Positions 8,945 to 16,803 are shown, counted from the first letter of the stretch. The stretch: DNA of 64,000 bases from Streptococcus constellatus subsp. constellatus (GCF_023167545.1 NZ_AP014647.1:310001-374000); one strand, 5' to 3'. A program made the numbers and translations. Notes: generated from the letters alone by a model not told the origin.

Positions 8945-9542
8945 GTACTCTACTTATCTTGCATGATCAAGTAAAAAGTTTATTAATAATGGCTCTATGA
9001 GATCAAGTTGGGTACACAAGAAAAAGTGGAACATCTGTGCTGTAATACTAGCTTGACTCTGTTATTAATCCAATGTGATAGAGCAAATAGAGGTTGAATA
9101 GAACTTGAAAGATGTCACAGTTTATCTTTATCAAAACTTACAAACTCTAAACCAGTTCATCAAGGAGAAAAATACAAATTTCGAAATATACTTTTTATTT
9201 TTGATTAAATCTTTCTTGTAAAATTGCATTTGTTAAACTATTCGAACCTCTTATTGCTGGCTATCAGTAGATTGTGGGTATTGAATTAAAAAAAGTTTTA
9301 GTATGTTCTATAAGCCAGACTCATGTTTTTTGATGAGAATATTATGGTGATGGGGAGATTGTCATAACTAGTTTATTAAGGATGTTCGGAAACTAGTCAT
9401 ATAAAAAGCCAATCCTCATAAAGCGAGGAATGGCTGGTTGTTTAATTTATTATTAGAACAATATGTATTGAAAGTTAATTTAGCTGCTATGTACTGTATA
9501 CATACATGATGTGAGAGAAGCTAAACATTAGCTCCTACTGAA
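8945..9542. other. Gene-poor interval, probably decayed sequence
   Basis: No open frame with a credible start or homology was recognised in either strand over about 600 bases. All frames are broken by many stops. One hairpin (9407-9435) is present near the 3' end of the convergent lipoprotein gene. The rest looks like relic sequence, but no parent gene can be named. Confidence 0.5.
9404..9440 (+). terminator. Isolated hairpin in the gene-poor interval
   Basis: AGCCAATCCTC (9407-9417) and GAGGAATGGCT (9425-9435) form an 11-bp stem with one mismatch, followed on the plus strand by GGTTGTTTAATTT. On the minus strand AAAAA precedes the left arm, which would read as a T-run, so it could also end the lipoprotein transcript at 9543. 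Confidence 0.5.
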
Positions 9543-10070
9543 TTATTCAAAAGTAACCTTAATTGGTACTTTGGCTATGGTTTCTGTGATATCAAAAATG
9601 ACTTCTAAATTGCATTCTAGAACTTTTGGCTTAGTAATACTAACCGCTTCCAATGCATTTATTGGTAATTTAATCCCACCTTCAGAAACAGCAGAAGCTT
9701 TTAAGGTATCAGAACAAATGATAATTTTATGGTCATCACTATTAGAAATATTATTGACTTTACCATTACGAGTTTGCACTTCATATTCCTTATTGGAAGT
9801 ATTTTTATAAGCTAGTTTAAGAGTATATTCATAATCATCTTTTTCCAACCCTTTATAGGTGACCGTAAGACCTTTGCTTTCATAAATAACTGTATCAGTA
9901 GCTGTGGTAGAAAATTCAACAACTTTTGATTTTTGTTCTGCTTTTTGACTAGAACTAGTCTTGGGTACTTCAGAAGATGATGTGTTTGTTGATTTCTTAT
10001 TATTACCACAAGCAGTTAAAAACAGAATAGCAAGTAAGGAAACAACAACTGTAAAGACTTTCTTTTTCAT
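9543..10070 (-). CDS. Small secreted lipoprotein of unknown function
   Basis: The 175-residue product begins with a lipoprotein signal peptide: MKKK, a hydrophobic stretch, and the lipobox LTAC with Cys21 as the lipidation site. A Ser/Thr/Lys-rich linker (about 25-50) follows, then a compact domain of about 120 residues with mostly beta-type sequence (TVIYESKGLTVTYKGLEKDDYEYTL broken into short strands). It is anchored outside the membrane. The start has an ideal Shine-Dalgarno (GGAGGTG on the minus strand). No family was recognised with confidence; the fold resembles small immunoglobulin-like lipoprotein domains. It is flanked by gene-poor DNA on both sides and stands alone. Confidence 0.85.
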   Translation of the reverse strand: MKKKVFTVVVSLLAILFLTACGNNKKSTNTSSSEVPKTSSSQKAEQKSKVVEFSTTATDTVIYESKGLTVTYKGLEKDDYEYTLKLAYKNTSNKEYEVQTRNGKVNNISNSDDHKIIICSDTLKASAVSEGGIKLPINALEAVSITKPKVLECNLEVIFDITETIAKVPIKVTFE

Positions 10071-10201
10071 GGTACACCTCCAAAGATAAGTGTGCTAGGT
10101 GAAGACTAAAGTCATTTAAAGCTGATTTGTCTCTTCTAAATTTGAATTTGGAATCAGCTCCTTGTGACAACAATCAACACAAAATACTTTTTCCTACTTT
10201 T

Positions 10202-10230
10202 ATTATAGCATTATACAAATAATTATTCAA
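10202..10230 (-). promoter_or_regulatory. Promoter of the lipoprotein gene
   Basis: On the minus strand TTGAAT (10230-10225) and TATAAT (10207-10202) are 17 bp apart, with TGC just before the -10 (extended -10). The transcript would start about 125 bases before the ATG. Confidence 0.7.
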
Positions 10231-10566
10231 TAAAAGATAGAACATAAAGACTTAAATAAGGTAGTAACCGGAAAGTCGAATATAAACTTGATGGTTTAGG
10301 TTGAGTGCCTTAATTGATTCATTTGACAGAAATTATCTATTTAGTACTAAAAATATGAAAACAACAAGAAAAAACAAGACGACTATAAGGTTGGTCTGAA
10401 TTTAATATCGAAAAATATCTAGCAAACAAGACTTGCAAATGGAATGAGTACTAGTATTTGTCCTAAAATAAGCAGCATCAAAGTCGGCTCCTGCCAATAT
10501 GGAACTTAGATCACTCTTTTAAACGAAGTGTACTACAAGTTTGTTAAATGGACAGTATAGAAAATA
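10231..10566. other. Interval between divergent genes, nothing recognised
   Basis: About 330 bases between the lipoprotein promoter and the nagA control region. Frames are closed on both strands and no RNA or repeat was recognised. Confidence 0.4.
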
Positions 10567-10588
10567 GTATAAACAGTAGTGTTTATAC
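10567..10588. promoter_or_regulatory. Perfect inverted repeat upstream of nagA
   Basis: GTATAAACA, spacer GTAG, TGTTTATAC: a perfect 9-bp inverted repeat with a 4-base spacer, about 35 bp upstream of the -35 box of the nagA promoter. No T-run follows, so it is more likely a protein-binding site than a terminator. The binding protein is unknown. Confidence 0.5.
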
Positions 10589-10611
10589 AATCACTTAAAA
10601 TCTAGCAAGAT

Positions 10612-10625
10612 AGGTCTATACCATT
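10612..10625. promoter_or_regulatory. NagR/DasR-type operator overlapping the nagA -35 box
   Basis: AGGTCTATACCATT matches the GGTCTATACC/GGTATAGACC core known for GntR/HutC-type N-acetylglucosamine regulators (NagR in Firmicutes, DasR in Streptomyces). Its right end overlaps the -35 hexamer TTTACA, the position expected for a repressor released by an amino-sugar phosphate. Operator identity is inferred from sequence and from the target gene. Confidence 0.65.
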
Positions 10626-10652
10626 TACAAAAAGAAAAGAAAGCGATATAAT
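10624..10652 (+). promoter_or_regulatory. nagA promoter
   Basis: TTTACA (10624-10629) and TATAAT (10647-10652) are exactly 17 bp apart. The leader to the nagA ATG is about 95 bases. A second copy of the string ATACCATTTACA lies in the leader at 10690-10701. Confidence 0.75.
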
Positions 10653-10755
10653 GAAAGAGACATAATGAACAATGCGAGAGTGATTTAAAATACCATTTAC
10701 AGTTGTCTAAAGTGACAGCTTATATAAACTCTCACTGAAAGAAGGAGGTTTTATT

Positions 10756-11910
10756 ATGCCTAAATATATTCAAGCAGATCGATTTTTCTATCCCCATGGT
10801 ATCCGTCAAGGTGGCTACTTAGAAATCACAGATGGTAAATTTGGCAAATGGACGAAAGCTATTCCGGCAGGTGCGGATGTGATAGATTATACAGGTTATT
10901 CTATCGCACCGGGACTGGTGGATACCCATATTCATGGTTTTGGCGGTGTCGATGTCATGGATAACAATATTGAGGGCACCCTTCATACGATGAGTGAAGG
11001 TCTCTTAACGACGGGGGTGACTAGTTTTCTGCCAACGACTTTGACTTCAAGCTATGAACAACTCTTGGCTGTGACAGAAAATATCGGTGCTCATTATCAG
11101 GAAGCGACAGGCGCCAAAATTCGTGGCTTATATTTTGAAGGTCCGTATTTCACAGAAAAATATAAAGGAGCCCAAAATCCAATTTACATGAAAAATCCTC
11201 GAATGGATGAATTTCGTGCTTGGAAAAAAGCATCGAATGGTTTGCTCAATAAAATCGCTTTAGCTCCAGAACGAGAAGGTGTTGAAGATTTTGTTCGAAC
11301 CATTACTGATGAAGGCGTAACAGTTGCACTTGGGCACTCAAATGCAACTTTTGATGAAGCTAAAGTTGCGGTAGATGCTGGCGCTAGTGTCTGGGTTCAT
11401 GCTTATAATGGCATGCGTGGTCTGACTCACCGTGAGCTGGGCATGGTCGGCGCTATGTACGAGCTGCCACACACTTATGCTGAGCTGATCTGTGATGGAC
11501 ACCATGTGGATCCAAAGGCTTGTGACATTTTGATGAAGCAAAAAGGTCATGAACATATTGCCCTCATTACCGACTGTATGACAGCTGGTGGACTAGAAGA
11601 TGGCGATTATATGCTGGGTGAATTTCCGGTTGTAGTGGAAAATGGCACTGCTCGACTCAAATCAACAGGCAACCTAGCCGGTTCTATCTTGAAATTAAAA
11701 GATGGTCTAAAAAATGTTGTAAAATGGGGTATTGCTAATTCGCACCAAGCTGTTATGATGGCGACGCTCAATCCAGCAAAATCCGTTCATATTGAGGATG
11801 TTTGTGGTCAAATCAAGGAAGGTCACGACGCTGACTTTATCGTTCTTGACAAGGATTTGGAACTGGTTGCAACCTACTTGGATGGCGAAAAAAGATATGA
11901 AGCTAAATAG
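10756..11910 (+). CDS. nagA: N-acetylglucosamine-6-phosphate deacetylase
   Basis: NagA removes the acetyl group from GlcNAc-6-phosphate, yielding glucosamine-6-phosphate and acetate, and feeds amino-sugar catabolism and wall recycling. The 384-residue product of the amidohydrolase family has the metal motif DTHIHG (56-61), an EGPYF segment, VALGHSNATFDEA with a conserved His, and LITDCMTAGGLEDGDYMLG near the active site. GAAGGAGG (10740-10747) precedes the ATG. The gene stands alone behind its own promoter and a NagR-type operator, and is followed by a terminator. In streptococci nagA is often separate from nagB, as here. Confidence 0.96.
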   Translation: MPKYIQADRFFYPHGIRQGGYLEITDGKFGKWTKAIPAGADVIDYTGYSIAPGLVDTHIHGFGGVDVMDNNIEGTLHTMSEGLLTTGVTSFLPTTLTSSYEQLLAVTENIGAHYQEATGAKIRGLYFEGPYFTEKYKGAQNPIYMKNPRMDEFRAWKKASNGLLNKIALAPEREGVEDFVRTITDEGVTVALGHSNATFDEAKVAVDAGASVWVHAYNGMRGLTHRELGMVGAMYELPHTYAELICDGHHVDPKACDILMKQKGHEHIALITDCMTAGGLEDGDYMLGEFPVVVENGTARLKSTGNLAGSILKLKDGLKNVVKWGIANSHQAVMMATLNPAKSVHIEDVCGQIKEGHDADFIVLDKDLELVATYLDGEKRYEAK

Positions 11911-11923
11911 AATCTTTTTATCT

Positions 11924-11955
11924 TGAAAGAGTTGGGAAACCGACTCTTTTCATTT
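11924..11955 (+). terminator. Terminator after nagA
   Basis: AAAGAGTTGG, loop GAAA, CCGACTCTTTT: a 10-bp stem with one G-T pair followed by a short T-rich stretch. Confidence 0.75.
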
Positions 11956-11998
11956 TACTTTTTAAAATACATGTAGTTAAGAAAAGGTTTTTAAGGAT

Positions 11999-12027
11999 TT
12001 GAATTGCAATAAGGGGCGTGATATAAT
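11999..12027 (+). promoter_or_regulatory. Strong promoter upstream of a 39-codon ORF
   Basis: TTGAAT (11999-12004) and TATAAT (12022-12027) are 17 bp apart. Transcription would begin near 12034, only about 11 bases before the ATG at 12045. It probably also serves the aldo/keto reductase at 12225. Confidence 0.65.
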
Positions 12028-12044
12028 GAGGTTATCTGAGTCGT

Positions 12045-12164
12045 ATGCTCATGATTGTAGTTGGCATAACTTTTATTACTTATAGTTTTCTCGGCAGGGG
12101 AATGGCACCAACCAAGGAGAATGTCTTTAAACCCAAATCTTTGAAAAAGAAAGCTAAGAAATAG
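12045..12164 (+). CDS. Possible 39-residue single-pass membrane peptide
   Basis: The frame encodes a hydrophobic start (MLMIVVGITFITYSFLG) followed by a strongly basic tail (KPKSLKKKAKK), the layout of a small membrane peptide with its C-terminus inside. It follows a good promoter, but there is no clear Shine-Dalgarno before ATG 12045 and the predicted leader is very short. A second in-frame ATG is at 12051. It may be a real small gene, or the 3' end of a decayed membrane-protein gene. No family recognised. Confidence 0.35.
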   Translation: MLMIVVGITFITYSFLGRGMAPTKENVFKPKSLKKKAKK

Positions 12165-12224
12165 ATTTTTTGTTGGAAGGGGTAGTTGACTGGGCTGCCT
12201 GCTTGCTTAGTAAAGGAGACGGAG

Positions 12225-13070
12225 ATGGAACGTTATCAATTAAACAATGGTGTAGAGATTCCGGTTTTGGGCTTTGGAACTTGGAAGGCTCAAGATGGTG
12301 AAGAGGCCTATCAGGCGGTGCTAACAGCACTTGAAGCAGGCTACCGACACATTGATACTGCGGCTGTTTATAAGAATGAGGGAAGTGTGGGTAGTGCAAT
12401 CAAAGACAGTGGTATACCGCGAGAAGAGCTCTTTATTACGACCAAGCTCTGGAATGGTAATCATACTTATGAGGAGACTCAAGGAGCTTTTGCCCGCTCC
12501 TTAGAGCGTTTGGGGCTGGACTATCTGGACCTCTATCTTATCCACTGGCCCAATCCAAAACCTCTGCGAGAGCAGGAAGCTTGGAAGGAGCGCAATCGGG
12601 AGGTTTGGCGGGCTATGGAAGACCTCTATCGGGAGGGGAAAATCCGAGCTATCGGTGTCAGCAATTTCCTGCCTCACCACCTAGAGCCTCTGCTTGAGAC
12701 AGCGCGTATTTTGCCCGCGGTCAATCAAATTCGTCTGGCGCCTGGTGTCTATCAGGCTGAAACGGTGGACTATTGTCGTAAGCATGATATTCTCCTAGAG
12801 GCTTGGGGTCCCTTCGGTCAAGGGGAACTTTTCCACAATGAAGAAGTCAAGGCTGTGGCCGATAAATACGGCAAATCTGTCGCTCAAATCGCTCTGGCTT
12901 GGAGCCTGCAAGAGGGCTTCCTGCCCCTGCCCAAGTCGGTTACGCCTGAGCGAATCAAGAGCAATCTGGACTGCTTTGACATTACCCTTAGCCCGGCAGA
13001 CCTAGAAGTGCTGAAAAACATTCAAGGTCTTGAAGGTGGTGCTCCGGACCCAGATAAGATGGATTTTTAG
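12225..13070 (+). CDS. Aldo/keto reductase
   Basis: This 281-residue NAD(P)H-dependent oxidoreductase has the full AKR catalytic tetrad: Asp44 and Tyr49 in RHIDTAAVYKNE, Lys74 in ITTKLWN and His107 in LIHWP. The cofactor-binding part near the C-terminus (LPKSVTPERIKSNLDCFD) is also present. Substrates are probably small aldehydes, such as methylglyoxal or 2,5-diketogluconate-type compounds; this cannot be decided from sequence. The ATG at 12225 follows AAGGAG (12213-12218); the TTG at 12186 is unlikely. Base composition is noticeably more GC-rich than the flanking core genes, which hints at acquisition from another species. Confidence 0.92.
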   Translation: MERYQLNNGVEIPVLGFGTWKAQDGEEAYQAVLTALEAGYRHIDTAAVYKNEGSVGSAIKDSGIPREELFITTKLWNGNHTYEETQGAFARSLERLGLDYLDLYLIHWPNPKPLREQEAWKERNREVWRAMEDLYREGKIRAIGVSNFLPHHLEPLLETARILPAVNQIRLAPGVYQAETVDYCRKHDILLEAWGPFGQGELFHNEEVKAVADKYGKSVAQIALAWSLQEGFLPLPKSVTPERIKSNLDCFDITLSPADLEVLKNIQGLEGGAPDPDKMDF

Positions 13071-13503
13071 ATGATGATTGACTGAAACTGTAATCAAAAC
13101 TTTCTCTTCTGTGCGATAAAGAAATCAAAGGGCTGATTGAGGAGGTTATTGAGCTACTGGGAGTGGGAAGATAAGGAAGAAAAGAAGCAGTCAAGGCTTC
13201 AGTCAATATCATTTATCAACGTCCTACTCCAATCTAGGAGTCGAATCGTCTTCCTTACTAAAATTTGGAGGGAATCTAGCTTTCAGATAGTCCTATTTAT
13301 GAAAATTTCCAAATAATCTATCCCTCGAATGACAGGATTTACTAAAATTGATTGGCATTCTATGTCTAGGATGACACTAATCACTAAAGTTTCTAGGTAT
13401 TCTAAGTCTTGAATGCTCGGATGATTCGTTTTTTATAGACAAATAGTTCCCATCTGAAGGTTTACTAGCAATCAGATGGGGATTTTTGCTGTCTTTTTTC
13501 TTT
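13071..13503. other. Interval with degenerate repeats before the IS30 insertion
   Basis: No gene was recognised. Three related stretches begin near 13256, 13339 and 13382. Each has (T/C)ACTAAA followed some 15-20 bases later by (A/T)TCTA. The second and third are the clearest, sharing ATTCTA-GTCT--GATG-like blocks. The terminator at 13449 closes the interval and the IS30 element is inserted just after it. Confidence 0.4.
13449..13487 (+). terminator. Terminator-like hairpin before IS30 copy 1
   Basis: CCCATCTGA (13449-13457) and TCAGATGGG (13472-13480) form a perfect 9-bp stem followed by GATTTTT. Confidence 0.7.
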
Positions 13504-14558
13504 GATAAATTGTAAAATATAGTGCAACAAAAAACCCATAGGTTCTCAAATCGTGTAAACTGTAAGTAAGCACACAAACAGACACGAGGAGATCCTATGA
13601 GCTACTTACATATTACCATAATTGATCGGCTAAAGATAGAAGCATATCTTGAAGCAGGTTTTAATCAGTCCTATATTGCAACTAAGTTAGGTTTTCACCG
13701 TTCATCAATTAGCCGAGAAATCAAACGGTGTCCAAATAAATATTCTGCCGAAGAAGCACAAAGGCAATATGAGGAATTATCTAGACTTAAGGGAAGGAAA
13801 ACTGCATGTACTTCACTGATGAAGAAAAATATAGAACGTCATTTAAAAGCATCCTGGTCACCCGAGCAGATTCATGGGCGTTATCAGTACGAAAATAAGC
13901 CAATCGTATCGTTTAAAACGATTTATAATTGGATATATAATGGCCAACTCGAAGTGAGTGTAGAGACGTTAAGACGAAAAGGTAAAATACGTGAACCCCA
14001 TGAGACGAGAGGGAAATTCATTATTGGTAAACCTATTTCCAAACGACCTAAAGAAGTGAAGAGGAGGCAAAGTTTCGGTCATTGGGAATTAGATACCATG
14101 GTTTCTTCCAGAGGGAAAAGCAAAGGATGCTTGGCTACATTTGTAGAGCGAAAAACACGTTTTTATCTGGCATTTAAAATACCTGACCGATCAGCTAGGT
14201 CAATGTTTTCAGTCATAGAAACACTTCAGAAGATTTTTCCTAAGAACTTTTTAAAAACATTTACATCAGACAGAGGAAAAGAATTTGCTTGTTATCCTCA
14301 AGTGGAAGCTTTAGGAATAGACTTTTACTTTGCGGACGCTTATTCATCTTGGCAAAGAGGAAGTAATGAAAATTCAAATGGATTGCTTAGAGAATATTTT
14401 CCTAAGAGGACTAATCTAACCGACATTACTGATGAATCGTTAGTAAATGCTTTACTTGCTATAAATCACCGTCCAAGAAAATGCTTAGGTTACAAAACAG
14501 CATTTGAGGCTCTTATGGATGAATTTTAGATTTGTTGCACTTTTTTTTGCAATTTATC
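13504..14558 (+). mobile_element. IS30-family element, copy 1, complete
   Basis: The element is bounded by imperfect 28-bp inverted repeats, starting GATAAATTG at 13504 and ending with the reverse complement of GATAAATTGC at 14558; the inner parts share AGTGCAACAAA. The 4-bp direct repeat CTTT lies at 13500-13503 and 14559-14562, consistent with a target duplication. It carries one intact transposase gene, so it may still be active. Confidence 0.9.
13597..14529 (+). CDS. IS30-family transposase (copy 1)
   Basis: The 310-residue product has an N-terminal helix-turn-helix (DRLKIEAYLEAGFNQSYIATKLGFHRSSISREI) and a DDE catalytic core: first Asp in FGHWELDTMVSS, second Asp in FTSDRGKEFA, and Glu in RGSNENSNGLLREYFP. 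These are the hallmark strings of IS30 transposases. GAGGAGATCC precedes the ATG. It is uninterrupted. It is related to the minus-strand copy at 28285-29220 but clearly diverged, by eye about two thirds identical, so the two are separate arrivals rather than a recent duplication. Confidence 0.96.
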   Translation: MSYLHITIIDRLKIEAYLEAGFNQSYIATKLGFHRSSISREIKRCPNKYSAEEAQRQYEELSRLKGRKTACTSLMKKNIERHLKASWSPEQIHGRYQYENKPIVSFKTIYNWIYNGQLEVSVETLRRKGKIREPHETRGKFIIGKPISKRPKEVKRRQSFGHWELDTMVSSRGKSKGCLATFVERKTRFYLAFKIPDRSARSMFSVIETLQKIFPKNFLKTFTSDRGKEFACYPQVEALGIDFYFADAYSSWQRGSNENSNGLLREYFPKRTNLTDITDESLVNALLAINHRPRKCLGYKTAFEALMDEF

Positions 14559-14676
14559 CTTTGAAAAAGAGAAAAATGCCTTTTCGGAGCTTAAAAACAA
14601 CATTTCAGGGCATCCTTGCCAAAGATTTATCACCACATGCTATACTTGTTTTATCATATTTTTGGAAAGGATTATT

Positions 14677-15429
14677 ATGACAAAAACCTACACCATTCGC
14701 CCCCTGCCTTACAGCAACTTTACTAACCGTGAGTTTGAGAGCCTGATGACGGACTCTCATCAGGTTCTTACTAGCTTTGCCAAGTCCTACAAGGATGAGG
14801 CTATGTATGATGATCATCTTGAAGTCTTTGATAGTAAGCTGGAGCAATTCCAAGCCCAGTTGGCCAGCGTAGAAAATAAACAAACCTTGAGTCTAGCAGA
14901 AGTGGATAAGGAGCGGGACAGTGCCCTAGTCGGACTGTTTACCTTGCATAGGGGCTTTGCCAAAATCAAGGAGCCCAATCTCAAAGCCGCCCACGAAACC
15001 CTAACGCCAGTTCTTGCGAAGTATAAGGACATCACCAAGCATACCAACGATGTCGCAACTGCTGAAATCAAGAGCCTCCTCAAAACCCTCAAGGAGGAAC
15101 CTTATGATGCAGCAGTGACTACCTTGGGTCTTCTGCCGATGCTTACCGCCGTGGCAACAGCTCAGGAAGACTATGACCGGGCAGAAGCTCTGGCGCGTGC
15201 AGCCAAGTCCAGCAAAGAAGTCGGCAAAACCAAGCAGTTGCGTACCGAGCTCTCCCGTATCTATGACCTCTTTATGCGCTATACCGCAGCCTCCGCAGAA
15301 GCCTATCCCGAAAAACTCCACTTTGCTAAACTCCTCAAAGACCTCAACACCATCCGCGACAGCAAGCGCCGCCTATCCAGTCCAAGCAAGAAAACAAAAA
15401 CGGAACCAGCAGTGGAAGTGGCTGGGTAA
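14677..15429 (+). CDS. DUF6261-like protein of unknown function
   Basis: The 250-residue soluble product is largely helical, with no signal peptide or membrane segment. Its start (TYTIRPLPYSNFTNREFESLM) and later IYDLFMRYTAASAEAYP resemble proteins grouped as DUF6261 in streptococci and Bacteroides; this rests on recalled similarity. The C-terminus is a Ser/Lys-rich tail. GGAAAGGATT precedes ATG 14677. It has its own terminator and follows the IS30 copy by about 120 bases. Codon use leans to C-ending codons more than the core genes, so it may have been transferred. Confidence 0.7.
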   Translation: MTKTYTIRPLPYSNFTNREFESLMTDSHQVLTSFAKSYKDEAMYDDHLEVFDSKLEQFQAQLASVENKQTLSLAEVDKERDSALVGLFTLHRGFAKIKEPNLKAAHETLTPVLAKYKDITKHTNDVATAEIKSLLKTLKEEPYDAAVTTLGLLPMLTAVATAQEDYDRAEALARAAKSSKEVGKTKQLRTELSRIYDLFMRYTAASAEAYPEKLHFAKLLKDLNTIRDSKRRLSSPSKKTKTEPAVEVAG

Positions 15430-15433
15430 AGTC

Positions 15434-15465
15434 AATCCCTTAGAATGATTTCTAGGGGATTTTTG
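15434..15465 (+). terminator. Terminator after the DUF6261-like gene
   Basis: AATCCCTTAGAA, loop TGAT, TTCTAGGGGATT with one G-T pair, followed by TTTT. Confidence 0.85.
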
Positions 15466-15564
15466 GTGCTTAATAGACATTGGCTAAGGAATGTGAAGGA
15501 AACCATATTATTAACAAAAAAATGAATTTTTAGGAATATCCAGAGAATTTTATTGCATAAAAAC

Positions 15565-15593
15565 TTTATGGATTATATAATAACTGATATAAT
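15565..15593 (+). promoter_or_regulatory. Promoter upstream of the HNH-like gene
   Basis: TTTATG (15565-15570) and TATAAT (15588-15593) with 17 bp between them. A 27-codon ORF with a good Shine-Dalgarno (CAGGAG; ATG 15642, stop 15725) lies in the leader. Confidence 0.5.
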
Positions 15594-15641
15594 GTGAAGT
15601 GTATTTATCAAACAATGCTGGTTAAGAACTCAGGAGATAAA

Positions 15642-15725
15642 ATGGAAGAAGAAATCATTACCAAGCAGTTAAGTTATTTTATAATGACTAAAATTAAAAA
15701 TAATATTTTGATTTCTAATTTATGA
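15642..15725 (+). CDS. Possible 27-residue leader peptide
   Basis: ATG 15642 follows CAGGAGATAAA, a good ribosome site, and encodes a peptide starting MEEEIITKQLSYFIM and ending 9 bases before the GTG of the next frame. It may be a leader whose translation is coupled to the next gene, or a chance ORF in AT-rich DNA. No homology recognised. Confidence 0.25.
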   Translation: MEEEIITKQLSYFIMTKIKNNILISNL

Positions 15726-15734
15726 AAAAGGGGA

Positions 15735-16751
15735 GTGATTAGTATAGTTAATATTGAATTTAAAAAAGAGTTATCTAAACGTATTTATGAGGCAAGAAAA
15801 AGATCAAGGCCTAAAAGATGTCTGCTTTGTGATAAAGAAATTACGAATCTTTGCAATTCACATTCAGTACCTCAGTTTGTCCTAAAAAATCTTGCTGAGA
15901 ACGGGAAAATAGTCCAATCTACAATGCTTATGTCGTTTGAAGATATTGATTTTTTTGATATAGAAAAAGGAATAAATAATTCCGGAACTTTTAAATACAT
16001 ATGTGATAATTGTGATAATACTTTCTTTAAAGATTATGAGTCCGAAGAATCTTTATTGGGTGACATAACAGATAAAATGTTAGCTGAAATTGCTTTAAAA
16101 GATGAATTATTAAATGTTGCTAAAAGGAGTCAGGAGAAGGAACTATATAAGCAAATGGAAGATAGGATCTTTGGAATTGACATGTTAATGGAGCAACATG
16201 ATTTAGATTTAAGAGATTTTCATTTTGATATAGAACTTCATAAAAAAGAAATCATAGATAATTCAAAAGGGGCATATCAAATTATATATAAAGAGTTGCT
16301 TCCATATGTTGTCCCGATTGCAACTCAAGTTTCAGTTACATTAAAGTCCGATATGTATGGATATCCAGTAAATGACATTTATGATTTTTCTCCTGATGTG
16401 AGAATGGAAGGGTTACATTTAGTTATATTCCCGTTAAAAAAACAAACACTTGTTTTAACCTTTTATCACAAGAAAAATAAAAAATATAGGAGTCTCAGGC
16501 ATCAATTTAATAGTGAGAATTCAAACAAAGTGAAAAAATTTTTGAATTATGTTTTATTTGCCTACACTGAACATTATTTTCTATCTAAACAAATTAGTGA
16601 GAGAATCCTTCAACATGATAAATTGATACAATTAAGTAAAGAGATATTTCAGCGGCCTAAATTTAGTCGGACTATACAACCAAATTATGTTCCTGTGAAA
16701 CCAGATGAAATTCCAAATTTACTGTCAAAAGAATGGGCGATTGGTGAATAA
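15735..16751 (+). CDS. HNH-like / treble-clef zinc-finger protein, function unknown
   Basis: Up to 338 residues. Near the N-terminus it shows CLLCDKEI, then NSHSVPQFVL, then about 45 residues later CDNCDNTFF. CxxC-SHxVPxF-CxxC is a pattern found in HNH-fold (treble-clef) nucleases and related zinc-binding proteins of accessory and defence regions. The rest is charged, AT-rich coding sequence without recognised domains. The start is unclear: GTG 15735 lies within the Shine-Dalgarno-like AAGGGGAGTGAT. The next in-frame codon at normal spacing is ATA (15744), so an original ATG may have been lost. Base composition is much lower in GC than its neighbours, suggesting recent acquisition. It may be silent or poorly translated. 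Confidence 0.6.
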   Translation: MISIVNIEFKKELSKRIYEARKRSRPKRCLLCDKEITNLCNSHSVPQFVLKNLAENGKIVQSTMLMSFEDIDFFDIEKGINNSGTFKYICDNCDNTFFKDYESEESLLGDITDKMLAEIALKDELLNVAKRSQEKELYKQMEDRIFGIDMLMEQHDLDLRDFHFDIELHKKEIIDNSKGAYQIIYKELLPYVVPIATQVSVTLKSDMYGYPVNDIYDFSPDVRMEGLHLVIFPLKKQTLVLTFYHKKNKKYRSLRHQFNSENSNKVKKFLNYVLFAYTEHYFLSKQISERILQHDKLIQLSKEIFQRPKFSRTIQPNYVPVKPDEIPNLLSKEWAIGE

Positions 16752-16803
16752 AAGATGAAAAAAGTACCTAAGACTAGATTTACAAATTACCAGGATATCT
16801 GGA

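Noticed and set aside
13090..13175. Short plus-strand frame reading SLLCDKEIKGLIEEVIELLGVGR as a gene
   Set aside because: It has no start codon or ribosome site and is only about 25 codons; perhaps a relic, but not enough to annotate.
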